The notes beneath the pieces were generated by a model. That model was given only the letters and a program-made list of their open reading frames with translations, ran no database searches and was not told the DNA's origin. Both the position numbers and the translations under genes were made by a program. Shown here piece after piece: positions 1 to 8,847 of a stretch of DNA of 39,537 nucleotides; the first letter of the stretch is position 1; each line of letters opens with the position of its first letter. Origin of the DNA: Flammeovirga pacifica (GTDB lineage: Bacteria; Bacteroidota; Bacteroidia; Cytophagales; Flammeovirgaceae); the NCBI RefSeq assembly GCF_000807855.2, contig NZ_JRYR02000003.1, positions 1 through 39,537 on the forward strand. Reading direction: 5' to 3'.

Positions 1-465
1 TTTTCTAACATTGCCTTTACCACCAACGACAGTTCGACCAATGTGGAGGTAAGTGCTTCTACTTTTGAGCACTCTGCTTTTGACTTACTAGGTAAAGTAG
101 AAGCACAAAATTTAGACAAGTATCAATGGAAAAATCGTTTACTTGTTATCAAAACAAATGAAGTTGGATTAAAGCACTATACCGAATAAATTGATGAATT
201 CAAAGGGGAACAAAAGGAATTAGATGATAGAAAAATGATTATTTTCTATGTCAATAATTCATTATACTCTTTAAGTGCAGATAAAGTACCATCTATACAT
301 TGGGAACATCCCTTACTATTTGATAAAAGAAAGGATTTCGAAGTGGTATTGATAGGGCTTGACGGTGGTGTGAAGTTGAGACAATCGACTATCCTCTCTA
401 AAAAAGCATTATATGATAAAATAGATAGTATGCCCATGAGAAGGGCAGAATTACAAGAGAATTAA
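1..465 (+). pseudogene. DUF4174-domain protein, 3' part, interrupted by in-frame TAA
   Basis: Frame 1 is open from the window edge to a TAA at 187-189 and then continues in the same frame to 465. Joined across the stop, the two halves read as one DUF4174-like domain. The first half has the start of the domain (YQWKNRLLVI); the second has its hallmark end (VVLIGLDGGVKLR, then IDSMPMRRAEL). No frameshift is needed; a single CAA-to-TAA change would explain the break. The second half has an ATG at 235, but a protein starting there would lack the first strands of the domain, so independent function is doubtful. The 5' end lies outside the window. DUF4174 has no well-established function. Alternatives are a sequencing error or two short functional pieces. 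Confidence 0.62.
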
Positions 466-526
466 GACATTAACTTATATAAATACCACTTATCATTCAT
501 TAACTCATAGGGCATTTTTTATTTAA

Positions 527-534
527 TATTTTTG
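527..534 (+). promoter_or_regulatory. Possible promoter -7 element for the acetate transporter
   Basis: TATTTTTG matches the Bacteroidota -7 consensus TAnnTTTG, 73 bases before the ATG at 608. No convincing TTTG -33 element lies 19-21 bases upstream, so support is weak. Confidence 0.35.
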
Positions 535-607
535 CATCCGGAAAAATTGACGGTTCTCTTTCAATTAGCAAAAAAGAATCAATTAAAAACTGATAAATTA
601 CTTAAAA

Positions 608-1162
608 ATGAAAAATGGTAATCCAGCAGTAGTGGGTTTAGCAGGCTTCGGTTTGACTACTTTATTATTACAATTTCATAACTTAGGATGGATCGGTTTA
701 GGTCCTGTTATGGCTATGGGTGTAATCTTCGGTGGTTTAGCACAGTTTATCGCAGGTTTCCAAGAGCAAAAAATGGGGAACAGCTTTGGCTTCTCAGCAT
801 TTGTATCTTACGGTGCATTCTGGATGGGCTTATGCATTATTTGGTTATGTAATCACTACGGTGTTTACACTTCATCGCATACCGATGTAGGATTCTTCTT
901 ATTAGCATGGATGCTTTACACAGCAATTATGTTTGTAGGATCTTTGAGAATCCATACAGCAATGGCTTTCACTTTTGGTACTTTGTTGTTAGGTTTCTTG
1001 TTCTTAGTGTTAGAGCACTTTGTATCAGAAGCATTCAAAACCATCGCAGCGATCGACTTGATCATCTGTGCTTTGGCAGCTTGGTACATGATGGCCGCAG
1101 CAATCATCAACGAATTGGCAGGTAAAGTAGTACTACCTTTAGGTAACAAGATTATCAAGTAG
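608..1162 (+). CDS. satP: Acetate uptake transporter (SatP/YaaH, GPR1/FUN34 family)
   Basis: This is a 184-residue membrane protein of the AceTr family, which moves acetate and related small carboxylates (succinate in E. coli SatP) across the inner membrane with protons. The family signature NPA-x-x-GL is present at residues 5-11 (NPAVVGL). About six hydrophobic helices follow, with the typical aromatic and small-residue content and a length close to the usual ~190 residues. It is flanked by its own promoter-like element and a rho-independent terminator, so it looks monocistronic and separate from the downstream PUL. A role in recovering acetate during fermentation or overflow is an inference. 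The family call is firm; the exact substrate is not visible. Confidence 0.9.
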   Translation: MKNGNPAVVGLAGFGLTTLLLQFHNLGWIGLGPVMAMGVIFGGLAQFIAGFQEQKMGNSFGFSAFVSYGAFWMGLCIIWLCNHYGVYTSSHTDVGFFLLAWMLYTAIMFVGSLRIHTAMAFTFGTLLLGFLFLVLEHFVSEAFKTIAAIDLIICALAAWYMMAAAIINELAGKVVLPLGNKIIK

Positions 1163-1187
1163 TCTGACTTTATTTAAGATATTTAAC

Positions 1188-1220
1188 CACTTCAGGAGTA
1201 ATCTTGGAGTGTTTTTTTTT
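1188..1220 (+). terminator. Rho-independent terminator after satP
   Basis: A 7-bp stem (CACTTCA at 1188-1194 with TGGAGTG at 1205-1211, one G-U pair) is followed by nine T residues at 1212-1220. It separates the transporter from the PUL. Confidence 0.75.
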
Positions 1221-1221
1221 A

Positions 1222-1325
1222 TGCTCGAAATGAGCAAAAATAGAGTTAACTATCTGTTTATTAGCGCGTTGTTTTTGCTCTATTCTACTATTGAAATGTT
1301 AGCATATAAAAAAACTGTACGAGCA
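1222..1325 (+). promoter_or_regulatory. Cluster of TGCTC/GAGCA half-sites upstream of beta-helix enzyme 1
   Basis: TGCTC occurs at 1222-1226 and 1276-1280, and GAGCA at 1232-1236 and 1321-1325. The longer version TGCTCTATTC (1276-1285) resembles TGCTTTATTC at 19685 and the reverse complement of GAATAGAGCA at 19724, both upstream of sulfatase 3. The TTTTTGCTC at 1272-1280 is also the inverted copy of GAGCAAAAA at 1232-1240. HTCS proteins end in an AraC-type DNA-binding domain that recognises repeated half-sites, so this is a candidate operator. That link is an inference. Confidence 0.35.
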
Positions 1326-1347
1326 ACTAAATTTGATTTATCACGGC

Positions 1348-1355
1348 TACTTTTG
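1348..1355 (+). promoter_or_regulatory. Possible promoter -7 element for beta-helix enzyme 1
   Basis: TACTTTTG matches TAnnTTTG and lies 67 bases before the chosen ATG at 1423. If used, transcription would begin after the upstream TTG at 1333, which supports the later start. A TTTG at 1332-1335 is too close to be a normal -33 element, so the call is tentative. Confidence 0.35.
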
Positions 1356-1422
1356 GAATGTTGAGATGAAAAAAATAATGATCCAACATCGATTGTATAG
1401 ATTAAATTTAATAGCGAATGAA

Positions 1423-3534
1423 ATGAAAATACTAACAATTTTTTTAGTGGTCTTTTGTATATGTACACATGTACGAGCCACCACTTTTTATATTTCTCCC
1501 CATGGGAGTAATACAAATGACGGCCTATCGGAAAGTAGGCCATTTAAAACTTTACAGTTTGCAATAGACCAAATGCAAAGTGATGATGAAGTTATCGTAT
1601 TAGATGGTTTGTATACTGAACAGTTCGTGTTGAAATCGAATATTACTATTAAAGCTAAAAATCCACATAAAGTAATCTTTAGTGGTGCTGAAGTTTTAAA
1701 AGGCAAGTTCGAAAAACATACGGATACGATATATAAAATTAAAGTTTCAGGAGACATAAAGCAGCTGTTTTTTAATAATACCCCTATGACATGGGCTTGT
1801 TATCCTAATATTAATTGGGATAATAATTGGGATGAAAACAAAAAATGGGCTGTGGCAACCACGGGAACGGGGCCAGGTGTGTTAACATCTGAATCATTTA
1901 AAGAAATCGCAGATTTAAACTTGAAAGGTGCTTATTGTTTTTTGCGTTATGGTAAAGGAAATAGCTGTTATAGCAGGGAAATTAAATCATTTGATGGGAA
2001 AACATTACTATGGGATGATACTGATTTTTATACATCAAAATATACAGGTGAAGATGGTAGAAGAGGATATGGAGATGCTTTAAAAAAATTAAAATCAACT
2101 TCTGATATACACCCATCAAAGTCGAAATTTTTTATAGCTGGATCCCTAGATTTATTAGATGCACCTGGAGAATGGTTTGTAGAAAATGGGTACTTGTATT
2201 TTTATCCAATGGATAATAAAAAACCAGAGGAGTCTTTGTTATTAATAAAAAAACATGACTATATTATCCAATCAACGGAGGAAATTACTGGGGTTAAAAT
2301 AGAAGGAATAGAATTTTTTGCTTGTTCCATACAACTAAACAATGTTAGAAATTCCAATATCAACTTTAATAATGTCTACTTTAAGTACATTGGTGGAGAG
2401 TTATTATATAAAGATCGAGTAAAAGGAGCATTAATTGATAAGCCAGTTTTTGTATCAGGAAAAAACATTCAATTTAAACATTGCTTATTTGCGGGTGCTC
2501 AGAATTCAGCATTAAGACTACAAGGATCCAACTTGACAGTAGAGAATTGTGTTTTTATGGAAAATAACCATAATGCTAATTTTGAAAGTAGAGCTTTATT
2601 AATCGAAAATGATGGTGTATATCGTGTGACTCACAATACATTTTTTAATAATTGTTCTGATGCAATACGTATCAGACCAAGCTTAAAGAAAACAATTACT
2701 CAAGGATCTGAAATAGCTTATAATCATATTTTCAATGGTGGAAAATATAACTCAGATTGTTCTGGTATATATATGCCGACTAGATCACAAGGATATGCTA
2801 CAGTTCATCATAATTGGATACATAATATACATGGTACTGCTATTCGATTGGATTTAGCAGGAAAAGAACTAAATGTTCATCATAATGTACTGTGGGCATC
2901 TAAAAGAGGGATGAGTATTGAAGGTTATAAAAACTTTAATATTTATAATAATACTGATGTTTACAATCGAGTACCAAGTGATTTGAACAGAAATATTTTG
3001 AACCACGGAAAAGGGGTTACTGATGGATCTAACGAGAAAAATTTCCCTCCAATTGAAGATTGGAATGTATTGAATAATCTAGTTGAAAAATTTAATGATA
3101 GAGTTGGACCAAGAGAAAAAGCAACTTATAAAGAACAACAGAAAAAAGGGCTAGTCCACCCTGAAAGAGCCAAAAAGTTCACTTTTCAAGTTCAAAACAG
3201 AGGCCAAATAAAGGGAAATATTATTGGGGAACATCGTGATTATTTCACAAATGGAGAATTATCTAATCTTAATCTTATTCCAATAAACAGTGTGATTCAA
3301 GATGGGGAAAAACAATCAGATGAGTTATCCAAAGATGGTGTTTGCAGTTTAGACTCTTTTAGAGGTGCTTATGATGTTGGGAGTGAATACTGGTACCCAG
3401 GAAGTGATTGGATGCCCTATGATTTGGAAGTATTAAACACTATGAGTAAAGCTGAAAATTTTGCTAAAAAATATAACAAAATTTCAGTTTATCAAAAATC
3501 AGAAATGAATGACTTATTAAGTCAAATAAAATAG
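1423..3534 (+). CDS. Exported right-handed parallel beta-helix enzyme (paralogue 1; GH141/polysaccharide-lyase-like fold)
   Basis: The product is a 703-residue secreted protein. The frame is open from a TTG at 1333, but the ATG at 1423 gives a clean signal peptide (hydrophobic core, cleavage near HVRA-TTF), and the mature start aligns with its paralogue at 14864. After the signal comes a DUF1565-like beginning (TTFYISPHGSNTNDG, then FKTLQFAID), then an inserted region with WACYPN and a LYFYP strand. From about residue 290 there are short beta-helix coils rich in Asn, His and Gly. Motifs shared with the paralogue include NCVFMENN, NNCSDAIR, SGIYMP, HGT..RLDL and WASKRGMSIEG. Parallel beta-helices of this type occur in GH141, GH120, GH110 and PL6 enzymes. 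With fucosidases and sulfatases nearby, GH141-like activity is an attractive but unproven guess. It has no T9SS sorting domain, so the periplasm is the likely site. It precedes susC1 by 110 bases. Confidence 0.8.
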   Translation: MKILTIFLVVFCICTHVRATTFYISPHGSNTNDGLSESRPFKTLQFAIDQMQSDDEVIVLDGLYTEQFVLKSNITIKAKNPHKVIFSGAEVLKGKFEKHTDTIYKIKVSGDIKQLFFNNTPMTWACYPNINWDNNWDENKKWAVATTGTGPGVLTSESFKEIADLNLKGAYCFLRYGKGNSCYSREIKSFDGKTLLWDDTDFYTSKYTGEDGRRGYGDALKKLKSTSDIHPSKSKFFIAGSLDLLDAPGEWFVENGYLYFYPMDNKKPEESLLLIKKHDYIIQSTEEITGVKIEGIEFFACSIQLNNVRNSNINFNNVYFKYIGGELLYKDRVKGALIDKPVFVSGKNIQFKHCLFAGAQNSALRLQGSNLTVENCVFMENNHNANFESRALLIENDGVYRVTHNTFFNNCSDAIRIRPSLKKTITQGSEIAYNHIFNGGKYNSDCSGIYMPTRSQGYATVHHNWIHNIHGTAIRLDLAGKELNVHHNVLWASKRGMSIEGYKNFNIYNNTDVYNRVPSDLNRNILNHGKGVTDGSNEKNFPPIEDWNVLNNLVEKFNDRVGPREKATYKEQQKKGLVHPERAKKFTFQVQNRGQIKGNIIGEHRDYFTNGELSNLNLIPINSVIQDGEKQSDELSKDGVCSLDSFRGAYDVGSEYWYPGSDWMPYDLEVLNTMSKAENFAKKYNKISVYQKSEMNDLLSQIK

Positions 3535-3644
3535 AAATGAATTATTAAAAAATGGCTATTGCTTTTTAGTTTTTTTGATCTGATCCAAGTGCAATATGGA
3601 TATGATAAATAAATCTATCAAGCACTATTAACAAAACAACTATT

Positions 3645-6600
3645 ATGAAAATCATTCTACAATTACTATTTACAGTTCTTTTAATAGGAACAGTCTTGCC
3701 TTCATATGGGCAAGATAAAGCAACAATTATTTCAGGAACTATCCTTGATGAGAATGAATCTCCTTTACCTGGGGTAACCATCACTATTAAAGGAACAAGC
3801 AAAGGAATTATCTCTGATGTAAATGGATCATTTAAATTAGACGTAATGAACACAGATGTTTTGGTTTTTTCTTCAATTGGAAACGAAACACAAGAAATAA
3901 CAGTTGGAACACAAACTACTTTAAGTGTAACCATGAAGCCGTCTTTAGAACAACTTGAAGAGGTTGTTGTGATTGGTTATGGTACTCAAAAACGAAAAGA
4001 CATCACCGGAGCTATAAGTTCTGTAGCAGCTAAAGAAATTACTTCTTCTGGTTTAGGAACAGTAGAAAATGCTTTACTTGGTAAAGTTGCAGGTGTTGTT
4101 GTTTCAGCTACGGATAATGCACCAGGTGCAGGGTTAGATATTAAAATTAGAGGTACCAATTCAATTAACGCCAGTTCGGCACCTTTATATGTGATTGATG
4201 GTTTCCCTATTGAAGGGGAATTAGACGCTGGTGCTCAAGGAGAGTCAACAGCCCAAAGCCCATTATCTTCCATTGATCCAAACGATATTGAATCGATTGA
4301 TATATTGAAGGACGCATCGGCTACAGCTATTTATGGAGCAAGAGGTGGTAATGGCGTCATTATAATCACCACAAAGAGTGGTACTGGAGAAAGAGCAAAC
4401 CTTTCATTTAGTATGCAACATGGTGTTCAAGAAATGATTCGTAAATACGATATCAATAATTCAGCACAATATGCAAAACTACGTCATCATCGCTTTTTTC
4501 CATATGCTGCAAGAATGGATTCAGTTAGTATGGATGATCCAAATTATAAATGGTGGGATTATGAGACTTTGGCGGCAGATACAACAGATACAGACTGGGT
4601 AGATGCTATCACACGAATGGGAAAAACTCAAAATTATAACTTGTCTTTATCAGGCGGTAATCAAACTGCAAATTACCTTGCTTCTGTTGGTTATTATAAA
4701 AATGAGGGTATCCTTAAAAATACTGACTTTGAAAGATATACTGCTAATTTTAAAGTAACATCATCGCCAACTGACTGGGCAATGTTATCATTTAATACTC
4801 GCTTTGCTTATACAAGAAATAATGGAGCAGTAACGACCAATTCACAAGGAACAGCACAAGGTGCAGGAGTTTTACAACAAGCATTTAGAGCGAGTCCAAT
4901 GAAAGATATTGATTCTAGTTCGGCTAATGATGATGAGGAAGATGAAACAGTAGAAGATGGTATTATTGGTAATCCACTTCATAATTTAGAATACCTTGAT
5001 ATGTTAAGAACAGGGATTCAGTCTACATCAAATGCATCCATTAATTTAACACCTGCAAAAGGGCTTAAGATCACCATCTTAGGAGGATTAAATTATGTAA
5101 CGAATGATCTAAAATATTTTGCTCCAACAAATACTTCATGGGGACAATTAGCAAATGGATTAGGAAGAATAAATGATCATAAAAGATATTCTTGGTTGAA
5201 TGAGAACACTATTTCATATTCTATTGATGTTGCTAACGATCACTCTTTTAGTGTTTTAGCAGGTTACACTATTCAGACGGATAATAGAGCAAGTACTTAT
5301 ATGGAAGCTTCTAATTTTTCTGAGTCAGTACAACAATTAGGTTATAATAATATGCAAGCTGGAGAGATATTTTCGGCACCAATATCATATGCTGAAGATT
5401 ATGCTCTGATGTCTTACTTGAGTAGATTTAATTATAGCTTTAGAGATAAATACTTATTAACGGCCACTTTTAGAGCTGATGGATCATCTAAATTTGCTGA
5501 AAATAAAAAGTGGGGATATTTTCCTTCTTTAGCAGTAGGTTGGAAAATTCATAATGAAAAATTCTTAAGAAACAGCGGAATCTTTAATGAACTAAAGCTA
5601 AGAGCAGGTTGGGGTGAAACAGGAAATCCAAATATCAAACCTTACCAATCAATTGCTGATTATGCAACCACGAAATATAATTATGGCACAACACCTGTAA
5701 CAGGTATTTATCCGACACGTACATCGAATGCTAATCTAAGATGGGAAACTTCGGTTCAATCGAATGTTGGTATTGACATCGCACTTAAAAAACTGCCAAT
5801 TTCGATAAGCGTAGATGCCTATCAGAAACTAACAAATGACCTTTTACTAAATGCTGATATTCCTTCATCAATGGGCTTTAGCAGTTACTTATACAATTCA
5901 GGTCAAGTAGAAAATAAAGGTTTGGAAGTGATGGTGAATGTGACTCCAATCCATAAAAAATTCAAGTGGGATATAGGTTTTAATATTGCCTTCAACAGAA
6001 ATAAAATTCTTGATTTGGGTGACTTAAATTCTGCAGCTTGGATTGATGTTCCTAATACAAGAAGTTACTCTACTGCCATTTTAAGCGAAGGAGATATGAT
6101 AGGTCTGTGGTACGGTTACGAAACAGATGGATTATGGCAACAATCTGATTTTACATGGAATGGTACGGAGTATGAATTAAAATCTTTAGGTGAAGATGAA
6201 GATGGAAATTTAATTTACCCAGCAGCTTCTGCTAATGTACAGCCAGGACAATGGAAGTATAAAGATACGAATGGAGATGGTCAGATTACAGCAGATGATA
6301 GAACAATTATTGGACGCTCGCAACCATTACATTCTGGTGGTTTAAACAACTCTTTCCAATATAAAGGATTTGATTTGTCGGTATTCTTAGACTGGAGTTA
6401 TGGTAGAGAGGTATACAATGCCAATAATCGTTTTGCTATCGAAAAGAATATTTCACTTAATGTAGATTACTGGTTGCCAATTCAGTACGAATTGGATGAA
6501 AATGGAATGGAAACAGATGTAGTTCTAGATCCAGGTAATCCTAATGGTAGATATCCAGGATTGTCTGCAGGAGACCCTTATGGCGAAACTCATGATGGTT

Positions 6601-6857
6601 ATATGGAAGATGGATCATACATCAGAATTAGAAACATTTCTCTTGGGTACACTTTCAATAAAGAATTCTTGAAAAAGTTGAGAATGTCTAATTTAAGAAT
6701 CTATACTAACGTAGCGAATGTGCACACATTCACGAATTATTCTGGTTATGATCCTAATATTAATTCAAATAATATGGGAGGATTACGTCCAGGGTTTGAC
6801 TTAGGTTCTTATCCTTTATCAAGAACTTATATGATAGGCTTAAATGCTAATTTCTAA
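3645..6857 (+). CDS. SusC/RagA-type TonB-dependent outer-membrane transporter 1
   Basis: This 1070-residue protein forms the outer-membrane barrel that imports oligosaccharides using TonB energy. In order it shows a signal peptide (residues 1-22, cleavage near SYG-QDK), a carboxypeptidase-regulatory-like domain (SGTILDENESPLPGV), the SusC motif around the TonB box (LEEVVVIGYGTQKRKD), and the plug (PLYVIDGFPI, then DILKDASATAIYGARGGNG). A long barrel ends in an aromatic C-terminus (MIGLNANF). Near the C-terminus, DTNGDGQITADD is the EF-hand-like loop common in SusC proteins. A strongly acidic stretch (DDEEDETVEDG) lies in one extracellular-looking segment. The SusD partner starts 32 bases downstream. 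Length and motif order are normal for the family. The glycan is inferred from the neighbours only. Confidence 0.95.
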   Translation: MKIILQLLFTVLLIGTVLPSYGQDKATIISGTILDENESPLPGVTITIKGTSKGIISDVNGSFKLDVMNTDVLVFSSIGNETQEITVGTQTTLSVTMKPSLEQLEEVVVIGYGTQKRKDITGAISSVAAKEITSSGLGTVENALLGKVAGVVVSATDNAPGAGLDIKIRGTNSINASSAPLYVIDGFPIEGELDAGAQGESTAQSPLSSIDPNDIESIDILKDASATAIYGARGGNGVIIITTKSGTGERANLSFSMQHGVQEMIRKYDINNSAQYAKLRHHRFFPYAARMDSVSMDDPNYKWWDYETLAADTTDTDWVDAITRMGKTQNYNLSLSGGNQTANYLASVGYYKNEGILKNTDFERYTANFKVTSSPTDWAMLSFNTRFAYTRNNGAVTTNSQGTAQGAGVLQQAFRASPMKDIDSSSANDDEEDETVEDGIIGNPLHNLEYLDMLRTGIQSTSNASINLTPAKGLKITILGGLNYVTNDLKYFAPTNTSWGQLANGLGRINDHKRYSWLNENTISYSIDVANDHSFSVLAGYTIQTDNRASTYMEASNFSESVQQLGYNNMQAGEIFSAPISYAEDYALMSYLSRFNYSFRDKYLLTATFRADGSSKFAENKKWGYFPSLAVGWKIHNEKFLRNSGIFNELKLRAGWGETGNPNIKPYQSIADYATTKYNYGTTPVTGIYPTRTSNANLRWETSVQSNVGIDIALKKLPISISVDAYQKLTNDLLLNADIPSSMGFSSYLYNSGQVENKGLEVMVNVTPIHKKFKWDIGFNIAFNRNKILDLGDLNSAAWIDVPNTRSYSTAILSEGDMIGLWYGYETDGLWQQSDFTWNGTEYELKSLGEDEDGNLIYPAASANVQPGQWKYKDTNGDGQITADDRTIIGRSQPLHSGGLNNSFQYKGFDLSVFLDWSYGREVYNANNRFAIEKNISLNVDYWLPIQYELDENGMETDVVLDPGNPNGRYPGLSAGDPYGETHDGYMEDGSYIRIRNISLGYTFNKEFLKKLRMSNLRIYTNVANVHTFTNYSGYDPNINSNNMGGLRPGFDLGSYPLSRTYMIGLNANF

Positions 6858-6889
6858 ACTATTATTCTAGAATTTAAAAAGATACCAAG

Positions 6890-8686
6890 ATGTATAAATA
6901 TATAAATCAAATTAAAACGTTAACTGTTGCAGTTTGTCTATCTATTACTTCATGTGTTAGTCTATTAGACGAAAAACCGATTTCTACATTATCAAATTCT
7001 AACTTTGAACATGTTGAGGATTTGGAACAAGTGGCCATTGGAATGTATCAAGCATTAACACTTAAAGGCCCTGTAGTGAGCAACCTTGCCAATTGGTCTG
7101 TTTTATATCCTTCATATGGATGGGGAATCATGGGTACTGATATTTTATCTATGACTGAAGCTCAAGCTACTAAAACAGCTTCTAAGTTTACTACCTATTC
7201 ACTCTCTCAAACAGATGAACAGGTAGAAGTGCATTGGACTAATATTTATCAATTGATAAATAGAGCAAATAATGTTATTGATTTAGCGCAAAAAGCAAAG
7301 GGAGATGATGAATTAAGAAATAGATATATAGCGGAGGCTAGGTTTTTAAGAGCATTTTCATATATGGACTTAGTTCAATTTTATGGTGGCGTTCCATTAA
7401 GATTAAAACCTACTGTAAATATTGAGACTGAATTAGGAGAGTCAAGAGCTACAGAAGCAGAGGTGTGGAATGTGATCATTGAGGACTTAGAGTTTGCAGA
7501 ACAATACCTTATTGAAGATCATACTGGTGTTGAAGGTAGAGCAACGAAATGGGCAGCAAAAGGATTATTGGCAAAAGCGTATTTAACTATGGGTGGCTAT
7601 CCAAATGCTAATTATCAAGATCCTATGTGGTTTGAAAAGTCTGCTCAAAAAGCGTATGAGGTAATTAGTGGTAGTGGAAAAATATTAAACCCAACTACAG
7701 AAGGAAATCCAGGAGCATTTACAGAGTATGGACAACAGTTTTTAGAATCTGGTGAAAACAGTCAAGAATCTATATTCGAAATACAATTTCATTATTCTCA
7801 AGATAATACAGGAAGTGGTTGGGGATCAAGAACAATTACTTCAAAAGGTGAGTATAATGAATCAGAATACGGAACATTTTACACCAAAGGAGGTGGTACA
7901 GTAGTCGGGACCGATTTTGCTTTGAGTTTTGAAGATAAAGATATTCGTTTTCAATGGAGTATAGGACCTTACGCTCTTAAGGCTGGAAATGTGAGACAAG
8001 TAAAGCCTTTCTCAGGATGGACATGTTATAAATTTAAGTGGGAAAATTTCCCGACGAATTCATGGGAAACATCAGTAAATGCTCCAGTATTAAGATTAGC
8101 AGATATCTACTTGATCTTTGCTGAAGCAAGTAATGAAGCATTAGGTGATCCAAATAGTTCAACTTATGGAATGAGTGCCTATGATGCCATCAATCAAGTA
8201 AGAAAAAGAGCACAAGTAGTTGAGATGGATGATACTTATTTAATGACAGATTCTCCTTATTCATCATCAGATTTATTATACAATATGTCATACGAAAGTT
8301 TTGATAAAGCAAATCAATTTTATGATGGGCGACACGTATATTATACTGGAAGTTTAAAGGAAAGATTCCGTTCTGCAGTATTGATGGAAAGAGCATGGGA
8401 ATTATGTTTTGAACGTCATCGTTGGTTTGATTTGAAGCGTACGGGTAATCTAGTGGAATTTGCTAGAGGAACGACAATTGCTGGCGGAGGAAAATTAAAT
8501 AAAGGAGCTTTATTAGATCCAGTGGATAAGAGTGATTTTGCAAAGAATCAATTGCCTAAAAAAGGAAATCAAGTATGGTCGCCTTCGACTAGAATCCAAG
8601 AGCACAACTTGTATTTACCAATACCAAATGTTGAAATACAAATCAACCCAGGAATTTCACAAGGAGATCAAAACCCTGGTTATTAA
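6890..8686 (+). CDS. SusD/RagB-type glycan-binding lipoprotein 1
   Basis: This 598-residue surface lipoprotein caps the SusC1 barrel and delivers glycan to it. The signal peptide ends in a lipobox (SITSC, Cys22). The conserved SusD TPR region is clear: YIAEARFLRAFSYMDLVQFYGGVPLRL, followed by WAAKGLLAKAYLTMGG. The C-terminal SusD motifs ERAWELCFERHRWFDLKRTG and NLYLPIPNVEIQINPG are intact. It is directly downstream of susC1 and surely co-transcribed with it. At 598 residues it is somewhat longer than typical SusD proteins (about 500-550). A stable hairpin lies between it and the next gene. Confidence 0.93.
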   Translation: MYKYINQIKTLTVAVCLSITSCVSLLDEKPISTLSNSNFEHVEDLEQVAIGMYQALTLKGPVVSNLANWSVLYPSYGWGIMGTDILSMTEAQATKTASKFTTYSLSQTDEQVEVHWTNIYQLINRANNVIDLAQKAKGDDELRNRYIAEARFLRAFSYMDLVQFYGGVPLRLKPTVNIETELGESRATEAEVWNVIIEDLEFAEQYLIEDHTGVEGRATKWAAKGLLAKAYLTMGGYPNANYQDPMWFEKSAQKAYEVISGSGKILNPTTEGNPGAFTEYGQQFLESGENSQESIFEIQFHYSQDNTGSGWGSRTITSKGEYNESEYGTFYTKGGGTVVGTDFALSFEDKDIRFQWSIGPYALKAGNVRQVKPFSGWTCYKFKWENFPTNSWETSVNAPVLRLADIYLIFAEASNEALGDPNSSTYGMSAYDAINQVRKRAQVVEMDDTYLMTDSPYSSSDLLYNMSYESFDKANQFYDGRHVYYTGSLKERFRSAVLMERAWELCFERHRWFDLKRTGNLVEFARGTTIAGGGKLNKGALLDPVDKSDFAKNQLPKKGNQVWSPSTRIQEHNLYLPIPNVEIQINPGISQGDQNPGY

Positions 8687-8709
8687 TAGTCATATTTTGA
8701 GGTCGACTC

Positions 8710-8748
8710 GTATCATAAACCCAGGGTTCATGCCCTGGGTGATGATAC
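8710..8748 (+). other. Strong intergenic hairpin between susD1 and sulfatase 1
   Basis: A perfect GC-rich stem, ACCCAGGG (8719-8726) with CCCTGGGT (8733-8740), has a 6-base loop. It is extended by GTATCAT (8710-8716) pairing with ATGATAC (8742-8748) across a 2/1-base bulge. There is no T-tract after it, so it is more likely an RNA-stability or processing element that protects susCD mRNA than a simple terminator. A similar hairpin follows susD2. Confidence 0.75.
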
Positions 8749-8847
8749 AAATTTTATCAGATAATCGAGGCCTTAGCTAAATTTATTAACCTAATATCAA
8801 TCTAAGACATAAGCTCTAGATTATTCATTCTCAATAATTTCTTTAAG

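Noticed and set aside
1333-1422. N-terminal extension of beta-helix enzyme 1 from a TTG
   Set aside because: The extension would bury the signal peptide by 30 residues and is absent from the paralogue; ATG 1423 is preferred.
8710-8748. Hairpin after susD1 as a rho-independent terminator
   Set aside because: There is no T-tract after the stem, so it is listed as a stability or processing candidate instead.
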